This document shows positions 24,017 to 33,088 of a stretch of DNA of 64,000 bases, one piece after another. The translations under genes and the position numbers were made by a program. Within the stretch, counting starts at the first letter, position 1; each line of letters begins with the position of its first letter. Source of the DNA: Modestobacter lapidis (GTDB lineage Bacteria > Actinomycetota > Actinomycetes > Mycobacteriales > Geodermatophilaceae); NCBI GenBank assembly GCA_019779905.1, contig JABAKE010000005.1, positions 186,001 to 250,000 on the forward strand. The letters run 5' to 3'. The notes beneath the pieces were generated by a model. The model saw only the letters and a list, made by a program, of their open reading frames with translations, was not told where the DNA came from and did no database searches.

Positions 24017-27000
24017 GTGTACATCGACGAGCGATCGAACAAGGATTCTGGAACTGACTTCGGGATCAACGACCGACTGACCGCTCGCGACGGTCGATTC
24101 TACTTCTCCGGAATGTCGATGCTGGTCCGTCTCCCCATCGAGCAGGCCCGCCGGGATCGAGCCAGCGGTCTGCGGCCGGGGACGCTCATCAGCGGCTATC
24201 CGGGCAGCCCGATGGGCGGCTACGACCTCCAGCTGCAGCGCAGCTCCGCGGTGCTCGAGCAGGAGGACATCCGTCTGCTCCCGGCAGGCAACGAGGAGCA
24301 GGCGGTCACCGCCCTCATGGGCACCCAGATGCTCGACGGGTACCCGCACGAGCGCTACGACGGCGTCAACGGGTTCTGGTACGGCAAGGGGCCCGGTGTC
24401 GACCGCTCCGGTGATGCGCTGAAGCACGCCAACTTCGCCGGTACGAGCAAGGATGGCGCCGTCGTCGTCTTGTCCGGGGAGGACCACGAAGCCAAGTCGT
24501 CGACCATGCCGTTCCAGCAGGAGTACGCCTTCGTCTCGGCCGGCATCCCGATCGTGTACCCGTCGTCGATCGCGGAGTTCCGGACACTGGGCCTGCACGC
24601 GGTGGCGATGTCGCGGTACGCCGGCTGCTGGGTGTCCATGAAGCTGACCAGCGCGCTGTGCGACGGCGGCGAGGTGGTCGAGGTCCACAGCGACGACGTG
24701 TCCTGTCATGTGCCGGAGGACGGCTTCGACAAGCGGGTGGACTTCTCGTTCTTCCCCGGGAAGAACATCGACCAGGAACGGCATCTGTACATCGACAAGC
24801 ACGCCGCAGTCCTGCGCTACGCCCGTGCCAACGGGCTGAATCGACAGGACGGCGGGCGGCCGGACGACCGCATCGGCATTATCACGGCCGGGAAGAGCGC
24901 GGCTGACGTTCGTCAGGCCCTGCTCGATCTCGGACTCGACCCGGTGCGTCTCGCAGGAACGGGCGTCCGCATGCTGACGGTCGGCCTCGTCTACCCCCTC
25001 GACGAGGAGGCCGTGCGGGACTTCTGCTCCGGGCTCGAGGAGGTGGTGGTCGTCGAGGAGAAGCGGGGGTTCCTCGAGGACGCGGTCAAGACCGCCCTGC
25101 AGCCGCTGGCCCAGGCGATCCGGGTCGTCGGCAAGTGGGACGAGGACGGTCGACCCCTGTTCCCGGTCGAGGGCGGCATGGATGCCGACGTCATCGCCGG
25201 CCCACTGGCAGCACGCCTGACGCCCATCGTGCCGGCCGTAGGGGATGCCCCGCGGCTACGCGAGCTGGCCGCCGTGGCCGGGCGTTCCTACGACCTGCAC
25301 CAGGGACGTACTCCGAACTACTGCTCCGGATGTCCGCACAGCGCCAGCACCGTCATGGCCGAGGGGCAGATCGCCTGGAGCGCGCCGGGCTGCCACTGCT
25401 TCGCCACGGTCATCGAGCAGCCTGAACGACACATCGACACCATGACGCACATGGGCGGTGAAGGGCTGCCGTGGATCGGGCTGGCGCCGTTCACCGAACA
25501 TCCGCACCTGGTGCAGCAGATCGGCGACGGATCGCTCTACCACTCGTCCTACCTCAACATCCGGTGGGCCGTCGCAACCGGTACTCGCATGACCTTCAAG
25601 CTTCTCTACAACGGCGTGCTGGCCAACACCGGCGCGCAGGCTGCGCCCGGCCAGCACGGCCTGGCCGCGCTCACGCGCGGACTGGAGTCCGAGGGCGTCC
25701 GTCACATCGTCATCTGCACGAAGGACCCCGGCCAGTACCGCGGTCAGCGGCTGGGGAGGGGCGTGCAGATTCGCGACGCCGAAGAGATGATCGCCGTGGC
25801 GCGGGAGCTCGAGGACATCGACGATGTGACGGTCATGATCTACGACGAGTCCTGCGCGAACGAGCGGCGGCGGCAGATCAAGCGCGGGCTCCTGAAGGCT
25901 CCCAGCGAACACGTGCTGATCAATGAAGGCGTATGCGAGAACTGCGGTGACTGCGGAGCCAAGAGCAACTGCATGAGCTTGCAGAAGACACCGACGGAGT
26001 TCGGGCCAAAGACCCGGATCCACACCTCCTCGTGCAACGACGACTATTCGTGCGTCAAGGGCGAGTGCCCCTCCTTCACGACGGTGACCGTCCGGGAGGG
26101 GACGGGGTACCGGAAGCCCGTCGTGGTGCCACTGGCGGCGGATGACCTGGTCGCACCACCCGCCACCGGACCTCTTGCCGAGGCGTTTCACCTCTACATG
26201 CCCGGGGTCGGTGGCACCGGGGTTCTCACCACGAATGCGGTGCTCGCCTTCGCCGCCCTGCTCGACGGACACCACGTCATCTCCTTCGACCTCACTGGTG
26301 CCGCGCAGAAGTGGGGGCAGGTGCTGTCCAGCCTGGTCGTGCTCCCCGGCGACGCGGCGGTGTGGTCGCCACTCGGCGGAAGGGATGCCGGTCCGGTGGC
26401 CGAGGCGAAGGCGTCGGCGCACACGAACAAGGTCGGGAAGGGACGGGCGGACGTGTACCTCGCGCTCGACGAGGTGGGCAGTGTCACGCCGGTCAACCTC
26501 GACCGCTGTTCACCTGAACGGACGGCCACGGTAATCAACACCGATCTGTTCCCGACCGGTGAAATGGTCCGCGATGTCTGGCACAGCGTGGACACCGGCG
26601 CGATGCGTGAGTCGATTTCGAGGTACGTCCGTCCCGGGGGTGTCCACACCGTCCCGGCGCGGGGCATCGCGGAGACCCTGTTCGGCGACTACATGATGAC
26701 CAACATCGTCGCGGTCGGGGCCGCCTACCAGGCGGGCCTGCTGCCGCTGAGCGCGGAGGCCATCGAGGCAGCCATCCGGCTGAACGGCGTCGCGGTGGAG
26801 CCCAACGTGCAGGCGTTCCGCTACGGACGGCTCTGGGTGCAGGAACCGGAGCGCATCGCCCGGCTGCTGGACCCACCCGCCCTCGGGGTCGAGGAGGAAC
26901 GGGTGCAGCGGGCCGACGGCCTGTCTCCGCGCGCAAGGGCGAGCTACGCGGAGCTCAACCACCGTGTCGACGCGGCGGCAGTCGACGACGAGGTGCGTCG

Positions 27001-27643
27001 GCTGCTGGCGGTACGGCTGGCCGAGCTCATCGACTACCAGTCGCCCGACTACGCGCAGGAGTACCTCGACTGCGTTCTCACGGTCGCCAAGCACGAGTCG
27101 GTCGCGACACCGGGGAGCTCCGCGGTGACGAGCGCCGTCGTCCGCGGTCTGTTCAAGCTGATGGCCTACAAGGACGAGTACGAGGTCGCGCGGCTGTATC
27201 TGAGCGACGAGTGGCGCGAGCATGTCCGCAACACCTTCGAGGCGCCCGTCTCGGTTTCCTACAACCTCCAGCCCCCACTGCTGCGACGGCTCGGCTACGA
27301 CGGCAAGGTCCGCGTCGGTGATTGGTTCACGACGGCGTTCCGTCTCCTTCGATCGGGACGACGGTTGAGGGGCACCCCGTTCGATCCATTTGGGCGCCAG
27401 GCTTCTCGCCGAGAGGAACGCGAGCACATCGCCTGGTACCGCGACGTGCTGTTCCAGGCGCTCCCGCAACTGCGCCCGCTCACGGCGGAAACCGTGGCGG
27501 CGATCGCCGACCTGCCCGACCTGATCCGCGGTTACGAGCAGGTCAAATCTTCCAATGCGGCCAAGGCGCAGCAGCGGGCGGTGGAGTTGCTCGCCTCGCT
27601 GGAGCGACCGATGTTGCGGGTGACGCCAAAAGCCCCGGCCTGA
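24017..27643 (+). CDS. Indolepyruvate ferredoxin oxidoreductase family protein (fused alpha-beta form)
   Basis: A 1208-residue fused 2-oxo-acid:ferredoxin oxidoreductase, the usual length for the bacterial aerobic form. The N-terminal Pyr-type domain has LISGYPGSPMGGYD and PAGNEEQA. A ThDP-binding core lies around 430-600 (YCSGCPHSASTVMAEG, then THMGGEGLPW). A ferredoxin-like cysteine cluster sits at about 640-683 (CENCGDCGAKSNC plus later Cys in SSCNDDYSC and GECPSF). The gamma/IorB-like domain starts at GVGGTGVLTTNAVLAFAAL near 735. The enzyme oxidatively decarboxylates aryl-pyruvates to aryl-acetyl-CoA, passing electrons to a ferredoxin. In aerobes this serves aromatic amino-acid or phenylpyruvate degradation. 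The GTG start has GAGAGGAG upstream. It ends the operon before a strong hairpin. Confidence 0.9.
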   Translation: MYIDERSNKDSGTDFGINDRLTARDGRFYFSGMSMLVRLPIEQARRDRASGLRPGTLISGYPGSPMGGYDLQLQRSSAVLEQEDIRLLPAGNEEQAVTALMGTQMLDGYPHERYDGVNGFWYGKGPGVDRSGDALKHANFAGTSKDGAVVVLSGEDHEAKSSTMPFQQEYAFVSAGIPIVYPSSIAEFRTLGLHAVAMSRYAGCWVSMKLTSALCDGGEVVEVHSDDVSCHVPEDGFDKRVDFSFFPGKNIDQERHLYIDKHAAVLRYARANGLNRQDGGRPDDRIGIITAGKSAADVRQALLDLGLDPVRLAGTGVRMLTVGLVYPLDEEAVRDFCSGLEEVVVVEEKRGFLEDAVKTALQPLAQAIRVVGKWDEDGRPLFPVEGGMDADVIAGPLAARLTPIVPAVGDAPRLRELAAVAGRSYDLHQGRTPNYCSGCPHSASTVMAEGQIAWSAPGCHCFATVIEQPERHIDTMTHMGGEGLPWIGLAPFTEHPHLVQQIGDGSLYHSSYLNIRWAVATGTRMTFKLLYNGVLANTGAQAAPGQHGLAALTRGLESEGVRHIVICTKDPGQYRGQRLGRGVQIRDAEEMIAVARELEDIDDVTVMIYDESCANERRRQIKRGLLKAPSEHVLINEGVCENCGDCGAKSNCMSLQKTPTEFGPKTRIHTSSCNDDYSCVKGECPSFTTVTVREGTGYRKPVVVPLAADDLVAPPATGPLAEAFHLYMPGVGGTGVLTTNAVLAFAALLDGHHVISFDLTGAAQKWGQVLSSLVVLPGDAAVWSPLGGRDAGPVAEAKASAHTNKVGKGRADVYLALDEVGSVTPVNLDRCSPERTATVINTDLFPTGEMVRDVWHSVDTGAMRESISRYVRPGGVHTVPARGIAETLFGDYMMTNIVAVGAAYQAGLLPLSAEAIEAAIRLNGVAVEPNVQAFRYGRLWVQEPERIARLLDPPALGVEEERVQRADGLSPRARASYAELNHRVDAAAVDDEVRRLLAVRLAELIDYQSPDYAQEYLDCVLTVAKHESVATPGSSAVTSAVVRGLFKLMAYKDEYEVARLYLSDEWREHVRNTFEAPVSVSYNLQPPLLRRLGYDGKVRVGDWFTTAFRLLRSGRRLRGTPFDPFGRQASRREEREHIAWYRDVLFQALPQLRPLTAETVAAIADLPDLIRGYEQVKSSNAAKAQQRAVELLASLERPMLRVTPKAPA

Positions 27644-27842
27644 ACCTCGATGCACCATTGATCTCGGTCGGCTGGATCGACTGCTGATCGAATGTTGGTC
27701 GCCGGGTGCAGGCCTGGGTGAGCCACCGGTCCTTCCGGCTCCTCCACCGCAATCCAGGGTGTAGTCGCGGTCGGAACCCGCCGGTCTCGAGCAGGGCTGC
27801 GATGGTCGAGCCCTTCGTTCGGTGGTCCCGTGGAGCGCTGAG

Positions 27843-27888
27843 GTACGGAGCCTGACTGGGCGCTGCTGGGCCTGGTCAGGCTCCGTAC
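27843..27888. terminator. Bidirectional hairpin terminator between convergent genes
   Basis: A perfect 14-base inverted repeat, GTACGGAGCCTGAC (27843-27856) and its complement (27875-27888), with an 18-base loop. It lies 200 bases after the oxidoreductase stop and 10 bases past the stop of the opposing gene, so it can end both transcripts. Confidence 0.65.
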
Positions 27889-27898
27889 TCCTCCACCG

Positions 27899-28333
27899 TC
27901 ACATCGTGATGAGGAAGCTGCCGCAGTCGGCCGGCAGGTTCGGCCGGCTGGGGTCGCACTTCCACGTGATGGTGGCGTCGAACCGGTGGACGTAGCCGGG
28001 GTGGACGAACTGGTGGGCGCTGGATCCGGTGAAGTGGTACTCGGCGGCGCTGTAGCGGTAGGTGTGCCCGCCCACGAGGGCGGTCTCGACGCAGCCGCTC
28101 GCGTTGGGCTTCTGCCGCAGCAGCTGCCACCAGACGCTGCCGGTCCAGACCTCCACCCCCACATGGCCGGTGTAGGGGCCGCGGTCGGTCTGCTGGAAAC
28201 AGGCGACCGCCTGGGCGTCGTAGCCCGCGGCCGAGGCCGTCGTGGCGGTGGCGACCGCGGTGGCCGCGGTGGTACCGAGAGCCACGGTGATGACCGCGGC
28301 GGAACGGAGCAGGGAACGAGCGGTGGCGGCCAT
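27899..28333 (-). CDS. Small secreted protein of unknown function
   Basis: A 144-residue protein with a clear Sec signal peptide: MAATARSLLRS, a hydrophobic/Ala-rich core, and a likely cleavage after TASAA near residue 36. The mature 108 residues contain four cysteines (ACF, GCV, KCD, DCG), which suggests two disulfides, and many aromatic residues (WTGSVWW, YRYSAAEYHF), which fits a small beta-sheet extracellular domain. I do not recognise a family. ATG at 28333 is chosen because the signal peptide begins there, although the ribosome binding site is weak. It stands alone on the minus strand, ending at a terminator hairpin shared with the oxidoreductase operon. Confidence 0.7.
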   Translation of the reverse strand: MAATARSLLRSAAVITVALGTTAATAVATATTASAAGYDAQAVACFQQTDRGPYTGHVGVEVWTGSVWWQLLRQKPNASGCVETALVGGHTYRYSAAEYHFTGSSAHQFVHPGYVHRFDATITWKCDPSRPNLPADCGSFLITM

Positions 28334-28747
28334 GACGGGTGGTCCCTTCGGGAGAGTGGCGGGGTGTTTCCCCGATGGGACGAGCATCGGGGGCGCCGAC
28401 CGTCCTCTCCAGGACCCCTGGGGTGCCAATCGCCCCACCCTGTCCGGTCCGGGCGCGGCCACCGGGGCACTCGCGGGCCGGCCCGGACTCAGCGCGGTCC
28501 GGCTGCGTGACAGCGCGGCGAGGGCCGGGCCGGCGTCGGGCCGGTGACATCCGTGGACACTCCGCAACTGGTCCGCGAGCGTTATCCGCGACCAAGCGCG
28601 TCCAACGCCCAGGGTGCAGGCGTCGAGTCGCGTATCCAGCCATCACCTGCCAACTGCCAAGCAGCCCCGACATCGACTGGAGAAGGGCGTCCTGCGCGAA
28701 CGATGGCGCAGTGATGGGGGTGGCTCTACGGCCTTTCGGAGGCGATC
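28334..28747. other. 414-base gap without a recognisable gene
   Basis: It lies upstream of the small secreted protein and downstream of the ThrE gene, both on the minus strand. Open frames crossing it are Arg/Pro-rich and not protein-like. I see no strong promoter pair or hairpin; it presumably holds the promoter of the secreted protein. Confidence 0.4.
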
Positions 28748-30151
28748 TCAGTCGATGTTGGTCGCACGGCGTCGCACCCGTCGGTCGAACCGGTCGCGCC
28801 TGCCGCCGAGCGGCCGGCCGAAGTACCTCCCCAGCACGATGCCGGCGGCGAGAGCGAGCCCGATCGCCGCGGCTCCCACCAGCAAGTTCAGCCCCCCCGG
28901 GACGTCCGCCTCCACGACGATCGCGAAAAGGCCCCGGTAGATGGCGAGCCCAGGCAGCAGCGGGACGATGCCGCAGATCGCGATCAGCAATAGCGGGATT
29001 CGCAGGCGCTCCGTCAACGCCTCCCCGCAGAACCCGACGACCACGGCGGCCGACGCGCTCGCCACCGCTGGGCCGGCACCGAATGCGCCGGCCGCCGACG
29101 ACGTCGTCCATGCCAGAGCGCCGGCCACCATCGCGACGCCGACGGCGTGCGGACGGGCATGCGACGCCAACGCCCAGAACCCCGCCATCCCGGCCGCCGC
29201 GGCCAGCGCCACGGCGAACGGCACGCCGGCCGTGGCCGGGTCGACGACGGCCAGCGGGACCTGCGCCCGCTGCGCCAGGTCCAGCACGCCGGCGATGCCG
29301 ACGACGATCCCCGTCGTCAGCGTCAGCACCTGGAAGGCCCGCGCGGCGGCGGTGACCGGGAACCCGCTGATGGCGTCCTCGGCGGCGCTCACGAACGAGA
29401 GTCCGGCCAGGAGCACCACAATCCCTGCGGCGACGACCAGCGAGGTGCGGACGTCGACCTGCAGGACGACGAGGAGGACGGCCGACCCCGTCGCCACCGC
29501 GGCGCCTGCCGCCTGCTGGAAGAACGTCGGCAGCCCGCGCCGGTCGAGCGCCCGGATCATCTCCCCGATGGCGGCCGTGGTGAGCGCCGCGACGAGGGCG
29601 ACCAGCCAGCCACCACCGAGCAGGAAGGCGACGCATCCGGCCATGCCCCACCAGCCGAACGCGTGGATCCACCGGCGGTAGGGGTGGGGTGCGGACACGA
29701 CCTCGTCCAACCGGCCATGCGCCTCCTCGAGCCCCAGGTGGTCCGCCCTGATCGCGCCCGCCAGATCGGTGATCCCCTGCAGCCGGGTGTAGTCCGACCC
29801 ACGCGGGCGCACGATGCGCATGAGCGTCAGCGGCGCGGCGTCGTCCGGGTCGTAGCTGATCGTCAGCGACGTGAAGGTGATGTCGACGTGGCAGTCGGCC
29901 AGCCCGTAGCTCCCCGCCACGCGCAGCACCGTGGCGGTCACATCGGCGGCCGACGCGCCGACGGCCATCATCGACTCTCCGATGCGGAGGACCAGGCGGA
30001 GGGCCGCGTGCGCGGTGGTCGCATCCACCCGGCCTTGCTGGGGGCGCAGCGCGAAGGGTTCGGTCGGCGGCCCGGAGCCGGAGATGGCCCTGCGCGCCCG
30101 GTCCGGGAGGTGGGCGAACCGCTGCTTGCGGTCCGGGGCGGCGGGGTGCAC
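28748..30151 (-). CDS. ThrE-type threonine/serine exporter (fused)
   Basis: A 467-residue membrane protein that joins the two ThrE halves. A cytosolic N-terminal part (about 1-170) includes the conserved RIGESMMAVGASAADVTATVLRVA region (cited in part: GESMMAVGASAADV) and VDITFTSLTISY. It is followed by about ten hydrophobic segments, with GMAGCVAFLLGGG opening the first set and RIPLLLIAICGIVPLLPG (the conserved P-L-L-P-G of the second half) near 405. The C-terminus is very basic (GRRDRFDRRVRRR). ThrE exports threonine and serine in Corynebacterium by proton antiport. It appears monocistronic and unrelated to its neighbours. Confidence 0.87.
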   Translation of the reverse strand: MHPAAPDRKQRFAHLPDRARRAISGSGPPTEPFALRPQQGRVDATTAHAALRLVLRIGESMMAVGASAADVTATVLRVAGSYGLADCHVDITFTSLTISYDPDDAAPLTLMRIVRPRGSDYTRLQGITDLAGAIRADHLGLEEAHGRLDEVVSAPHPYRRWIHAFGWWGMAGCVAFLLGGGWLVALVAALTTAAIGEMIRALDRRGLPTFFQQAAGAAVATGSAVLLVVLQVDVRTSLVVAAGIVVLLAGLSFVSAAEDAISGFPVTAAARAFQVLTLTTGIVVGIAGVLDLAQRAQVPLAVVDPATAGVPFAVALAAAAGMAGFWALASHARPHAVGVAMVAGALAWTTSSAAGAFGAGPAVASASAAVVVGFCGEALTERLRIPLLLIAICGIVPLLPGLAIYRGLFAIVVEADVPGGLNLLVGAAAIGLALAAGIVLGRYFGRPLGGRRDRFDRRVRRRATNID

Positions 30152-30208
30152 ACCGCCAGGTTACGGCGTGGTCACGGAGCTATCCGGCTGCCGACTGCCG
30201 GTTCCTAT

Positions 30209-30340
30209 GGCCTTCCTGCACCCCGTCGGACGCGTGGGGCAGCCCAGGGACGTCGGGGACCTCGCCGTCTACCTGGCCAGTGACGCTGGAGCTTGCTGAC
30301 CGGCGGGATCTTGGTGCTCGACGGGGGCAGGACCGCACGA
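30209..30340 (+). pseudogene. Frameshifted 3' remnant of a short-chain dehydrogenase (SDR) gene
   Basis: Two adjacent frames spell the conserved SDR C-terminus: PVGRVGQPRDVGDLAVYLASD AGA in the first frame, then LTGGILVLDGGRTA in the frame one base over. A single missing base near 30295 would restore the usual AxLTGG join. Only about 44 codons remain; the Rossmann fold and the active-site Ser-Tyr-Lys are gone. The upstream 270-base gap between the ThrE and GntR genes holds nothing else recognisable. It is a relic of a lost gene. Confidence 0.7.
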
Positions 30341-30421
30341 CTGCCGTCGCCGTCCGGACGGTCTGCCGCTGCGCCCGGTCGCCGGGTACCGACCGCACCT
30401 CTCCCGGCCGACGACGCCGGG

Positions 30422-31093
30422 TCAGCGCGACAGCAGCGTGCGGACCTCGTCGGAGAACTGCCGCAGGTGGGTCTCCGCCTCCCGCCGGGCACGGTCGGGG
30501 TCACGGGCGATGACGGCGTCCACCACGGCGCCGAGGGTGCACGGGACGTCGGCGGCGCCCGGATCCCGCCGGAAGGCGTAGTTCCAGAGCCGCATCGCGA
30601 GGTTGGCGTACTGGTTGCACGTGGTCTCGAGGTAGGCGTTGCCCGCGGCGGCGTACACCGCGCGGTGGATCGCCGCGTCCAGGTCGATGGGGCTGGTGTT
30701 CCCTGCCTCCAGCCGGGCCGCCAGGGCGAGCAACCGGTCGCAGTCCGCGGGGATCGCTCGCTGCGCGGCCAGTGCGGCCGCCTGGCCCTCCAGGGGTATC
30801 CGCACCTCGGTCAGCCACAGCTCGTCGGATACCCGGATCTCGGTTGCGAAGGTCCCGCGCCGGGGGTAGATGACCACGAGGCCCTCGAGCGTCAGCCGCT
30901 TGAGCGCGTCCCGCACCGGCGTGAGGCCCATCCCCATCGCCGCGCTCAGCCGCTTCTCGTCCATCGGCTCCCCCGGCTCGATGGCGAGGGAGATCAACGA
31001 GTCCCGGATCGACTCGTACGCCCGGTCCACCAGGCGCACGGGCGCAGGGGTGTCACCGGAGCGGCGGTCGAGGTACGTGAGGCCCTCAGGCAC
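30422..31093 (-). CDS. GntR-family regulator, FCD subfamily (distal copy)
   Basis: A 223-residue GntR/FadR-type regulator. The N-terminal winged helix runs over about 20-85: AYESIRDSLISLAIEPGEPM, KRLSAAMGMGLTPVRDALKRL and GLVVIYPRRGTFAT. The C-terminal all-alpha FCD domain follows, with the metal/ligand residues expected around DLDAAIHRAVYAAAGN. The GTG at 31093 is chosen because GAGGAT precedes it and homology starts soon after; the frame is open far upstream without homology. It lies downstream of a second GntR gene and the proline-betaine-type catabolic genes on the same strand, so it probably controls part of that island. Confidence 0.86.
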   Translation of the reverse strand: MPEGLTYLDRRSGDTPAPVRLVDRAYESIRDSLISLAIEPGEPMDEKRLSAAMGMGLTPVRDALKRLTLEGLVVIYPRRGTFATEIRVSDELWLTEVRIPLEGQAAALAAQRAIPADCDRLLALAARLEAGNTSPIDLDAAIHRAVYAAAGNAYLETTCNQYANLAMRLWNYAFRRDPGAADVPCTLGAVVDAVIARDPDRARREAETHLRQFSDEVRTLLSR

Positions 31094-31250
31094 GTGGCCA
31101 TCCTCGGTCAACGGTGCACGGACGCGGCCGGATCGTCCTCGAACCGCGGCCGCAACAGTAACGGGGACAACTCGTGCCGGTTCGATCTCGGTCCCCTGAT
31201 GGAGTGGCCCCCTCGCCGCGGGCCCGCGGTGTCGCCGGACGGCCGGGAGC

Positions 31251-31928
31251 TCATCGGGCGGCCGCCAGGGACGCCTCGACCCTTCTGCGAGCTCCCAGGA
31301 GCGAGGCCCTGGTGATCCCCGCGGCAGCCGCACCGTCACCCGCTGCGGCGGCGGCCACGAGGGCCGACTGGTGCGACCAGAGGGAGTCGTCGTCGTTCCG
31401 TCGCGCTTCGGCGGCGCCCAGCAGCTTGTACGGCCGGCAGCGCCGCCACAGCCCCTCGATCAACTCGAGCAGCACCTGGTTCCCGGTGCGGGAGTAGAGG
31501 GTCCGCAGCAGCTCCTCGTCCTCGTCGAGAGCGTCGCCGAGTCGCCCGTCGGCGGCCGCGTCGCGCATGCGACCGTGGGTCTGCCACATCAGCTCGACGG
31601 TTCCCGGGTCCACGTGCCGGCAGCCCTGCTCGGCCGCCGGGACCTCAAGGTGCAGCCGGACGTCGTAGACGTGCAGCAGCTCGTCGTGGGTCAGCCCCCG
31701 CACGACCGCCCCCCGGTGGGGCACGCGAACGGCCATGCCGGCTTCCTCCAGCCGTCGGATCGCCTCGCGGACGGGCATGACGCTGGTACCCGCGCGAGCA
31801 GCCAGGTCCCGCACCCGCAACCGCGCCCCCGCGGGTAGCTCCCCGTTCGCGATGGCGGTGCGGAGGCTGGCGAAGACCTGGTCAGCGAGCAGCGACGGAG
31901 GCTGGACCGCGAGGTCGGGCTCGGCCAT
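31251..31928 (-). CDS. GntR-family regulator, FCD subfamily (operon copy)
   Basis: A 225-residue GntR/FCD regulator. The winged helix is seen in VFASLRTAIANGELPAG, LRVRDLAARAGTSVMPVREAIRRL and GMAVRVPHRGAVV; the FCD domain includes DVRLHLEVPAAEQG and DEDEELLRTLYSRTGN. Its ATG overlaps the stop of the sarcosine-oxidase-like gene by one base (TGATG), so it belongs to the operon proline dehydrogenase, oxidase, regulator and is the best candidate for sensing an intermediate of that pathway. Sites of the form GTGAT-N4/5-ATCAC upstream of putative target genes (34115-34129, 44560-44573) could be its operators. Confidence 0.87.
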   Translation of the reverse strand: MAEPDLAVQPPSLLADQVFASLRTAIANGELPAGARLRVRDLAARAGTSVMPVREAIRRLEEAGMAVRVPHRGAVVRGLTHDELLHVYDVRLHLEVPAAEQGCRHVDPGTVELMWQTHGRMRDAAADGRLGDALDEDEELLRTLYSRTGNQVLLELIEGLWRRCRPYKLLGAAEARRNDDDSLWSHQSALVAAAAAGDGAAAAGITRASLLGARRRVEASLAAAR

Positions 31929-33085
31929 CAGGCGAGGGTAGAGCTGCTGGTGGAGGGCGCCGCCCGGCGACCCGGACGGTCGATGGCGAACCGCGGTGGG
32001 GGCTGCCGACGCCCACGGGCCAGCTCACCGATGAGGTGGCCGAGCAGGGGGGCGAACTTCGCGCCGTGGCCGGAGCAGGGCGAGGCGACGACCACCGGCC
32101 CGCGCCGGTCCAGGACGAAGTCCTCGTCCGCCGTGGTCGTGTAGAGGCAGGTCGCGGCGGCGACCGGGACGTCCTCCAGACCGGGCATCCACTCCCGCAC
32201 GTAGCCGCGGATCCGATCGCCGGCCGCCGGATCGAGCGCACCCGTCGAGCCGGGGTCCACGATCGGGCCGGCGTCGTGCTGGGCGACCTTGACGGCCGGC
32301 CGGATGCCACCGTCGCTGCCCGAGGGCAGGGCGAAGACCTGCATCGCGTCCTTGTGCACGACCACGGGCCAGGTGGTGTCGGGCTCCACCCGTGGGAAGT
32401 GGAAGACCTGCTGCCTGGTGACCCGGACCGGTGGGAGGTCGATTCCCAGGCCGGAGCCGGCCAGGAAGCTCGGCATCCACGGTCCGTTGGCGAGCACGAC
32501 GCTGCGCGCGCGCACCGACTCAGCGCCGGCGTGGACGACGACGTCCGAGTCCCCGCGGACGTCGATGCGCTCGACCGGGGTCTCCGCGGCCAGGTGTGCG
32601 CCGTGCCCGCCGGCCTGGGCGAGGAAGGTCGCGACCGCCAGATCGGCATCCACGGTGCCGGCGTCCGGGTGGAACAGGACCGGGCCGCGGAACCGCATGC
32701 CCGGCCACCGACCCTCGGCCTCCTGCGCGTCGAGCAGCTCGTGGTCGACCTTCTCGGGCTGCTGGGCGAGGAACTCGGCGATGCCTTCCGGATCGCGGTG
32801 CCGGCCGTGGTCGACGCCCCCGGTCCACCGGAGGAGGGAGGTCCCGCTCTCGCTCTCCAGCTGCGCCCACCTCTGCTGGGCCTGCCCGGTCATCCGCAGG
32901 TACACCGGGTCGCGGTAGATGCGCCGGAAGATCCGGGAACTGCCGTGCGAGCTGCCCAGCGTGTGCCCGAAGGGGTGCGCCTCGAGGAGGACGACCGACA
33001 CGCCGTCCCGGGACAGTGCCCAGGCCGTCGATGCACCGGTCAGACCGGCACCGACGACGACGACGTCGGCGTCCTTCGCCGACAC
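31928..33085 (-). CDS. Monomeric sarcosine oxidase/N-methyl amino acid oxidase-like flavoenzyme
   Basis: A 385-residue FAD oxidase of the MSOX/MTOX group. The dinucleotide motif VVVVGAGLTGAS is at 8-19, and the family motif GSSHGSSRIFRRIY is at 44-57. Cys313 in CLYTTTADEDFVLD aligns with Cys315 of monomeric sarcosine oxidase, which binds FAD covalently. These enzymes oxidatively demethylate N-methyl amino acids (sarcosine, N-methylproline, N-methyltryptophan), giving formaldehyde and hydrogen peroxide. Monomeric sarcosine oxidase is known to act on L-proline analogues. Being 3 bases from a proline dehydrogenase gene, demethylation of N-methylproline (hygric acid) to proline is the most economical reading, but this is inference. 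Confidence 0.87.
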   Translation of the reverse strand: MSAKDADVVVVGAGLTGASTAWALSRDGVSVVLLEAHPFGHTLGSSHGSSRIFRRIYRDPVYLRMTGQAQQRWAQLESESGTSLLRWTGGVDHGRHRDPEGIAEFLAQQPEKVDHELLDAQEAEGRWPGMRFRGPVLFHPDAGTVDADLAVATFLAQAGGHGAHLAAETPVERIDVRGDSDVVVHAGAESVRARSVVLANGPWMPSFLAGSGLGIDLPPVRVTRQQVFHFPRVEPDTTWPVVVHKDAMQVFALPSGSDGGIRPAVKVAQHDAGPIVDPGSTGALDPAAGDRIRGYVREWMPGLEDVPVAAATCLYTTTADEDFVLDRRGPVVVASPCSGHGAKFAPLLGHLIGELARGRRQPPPRFAIDRPGRRAAPSTSSSTLA

Positions 33086-33088
33086 CGG

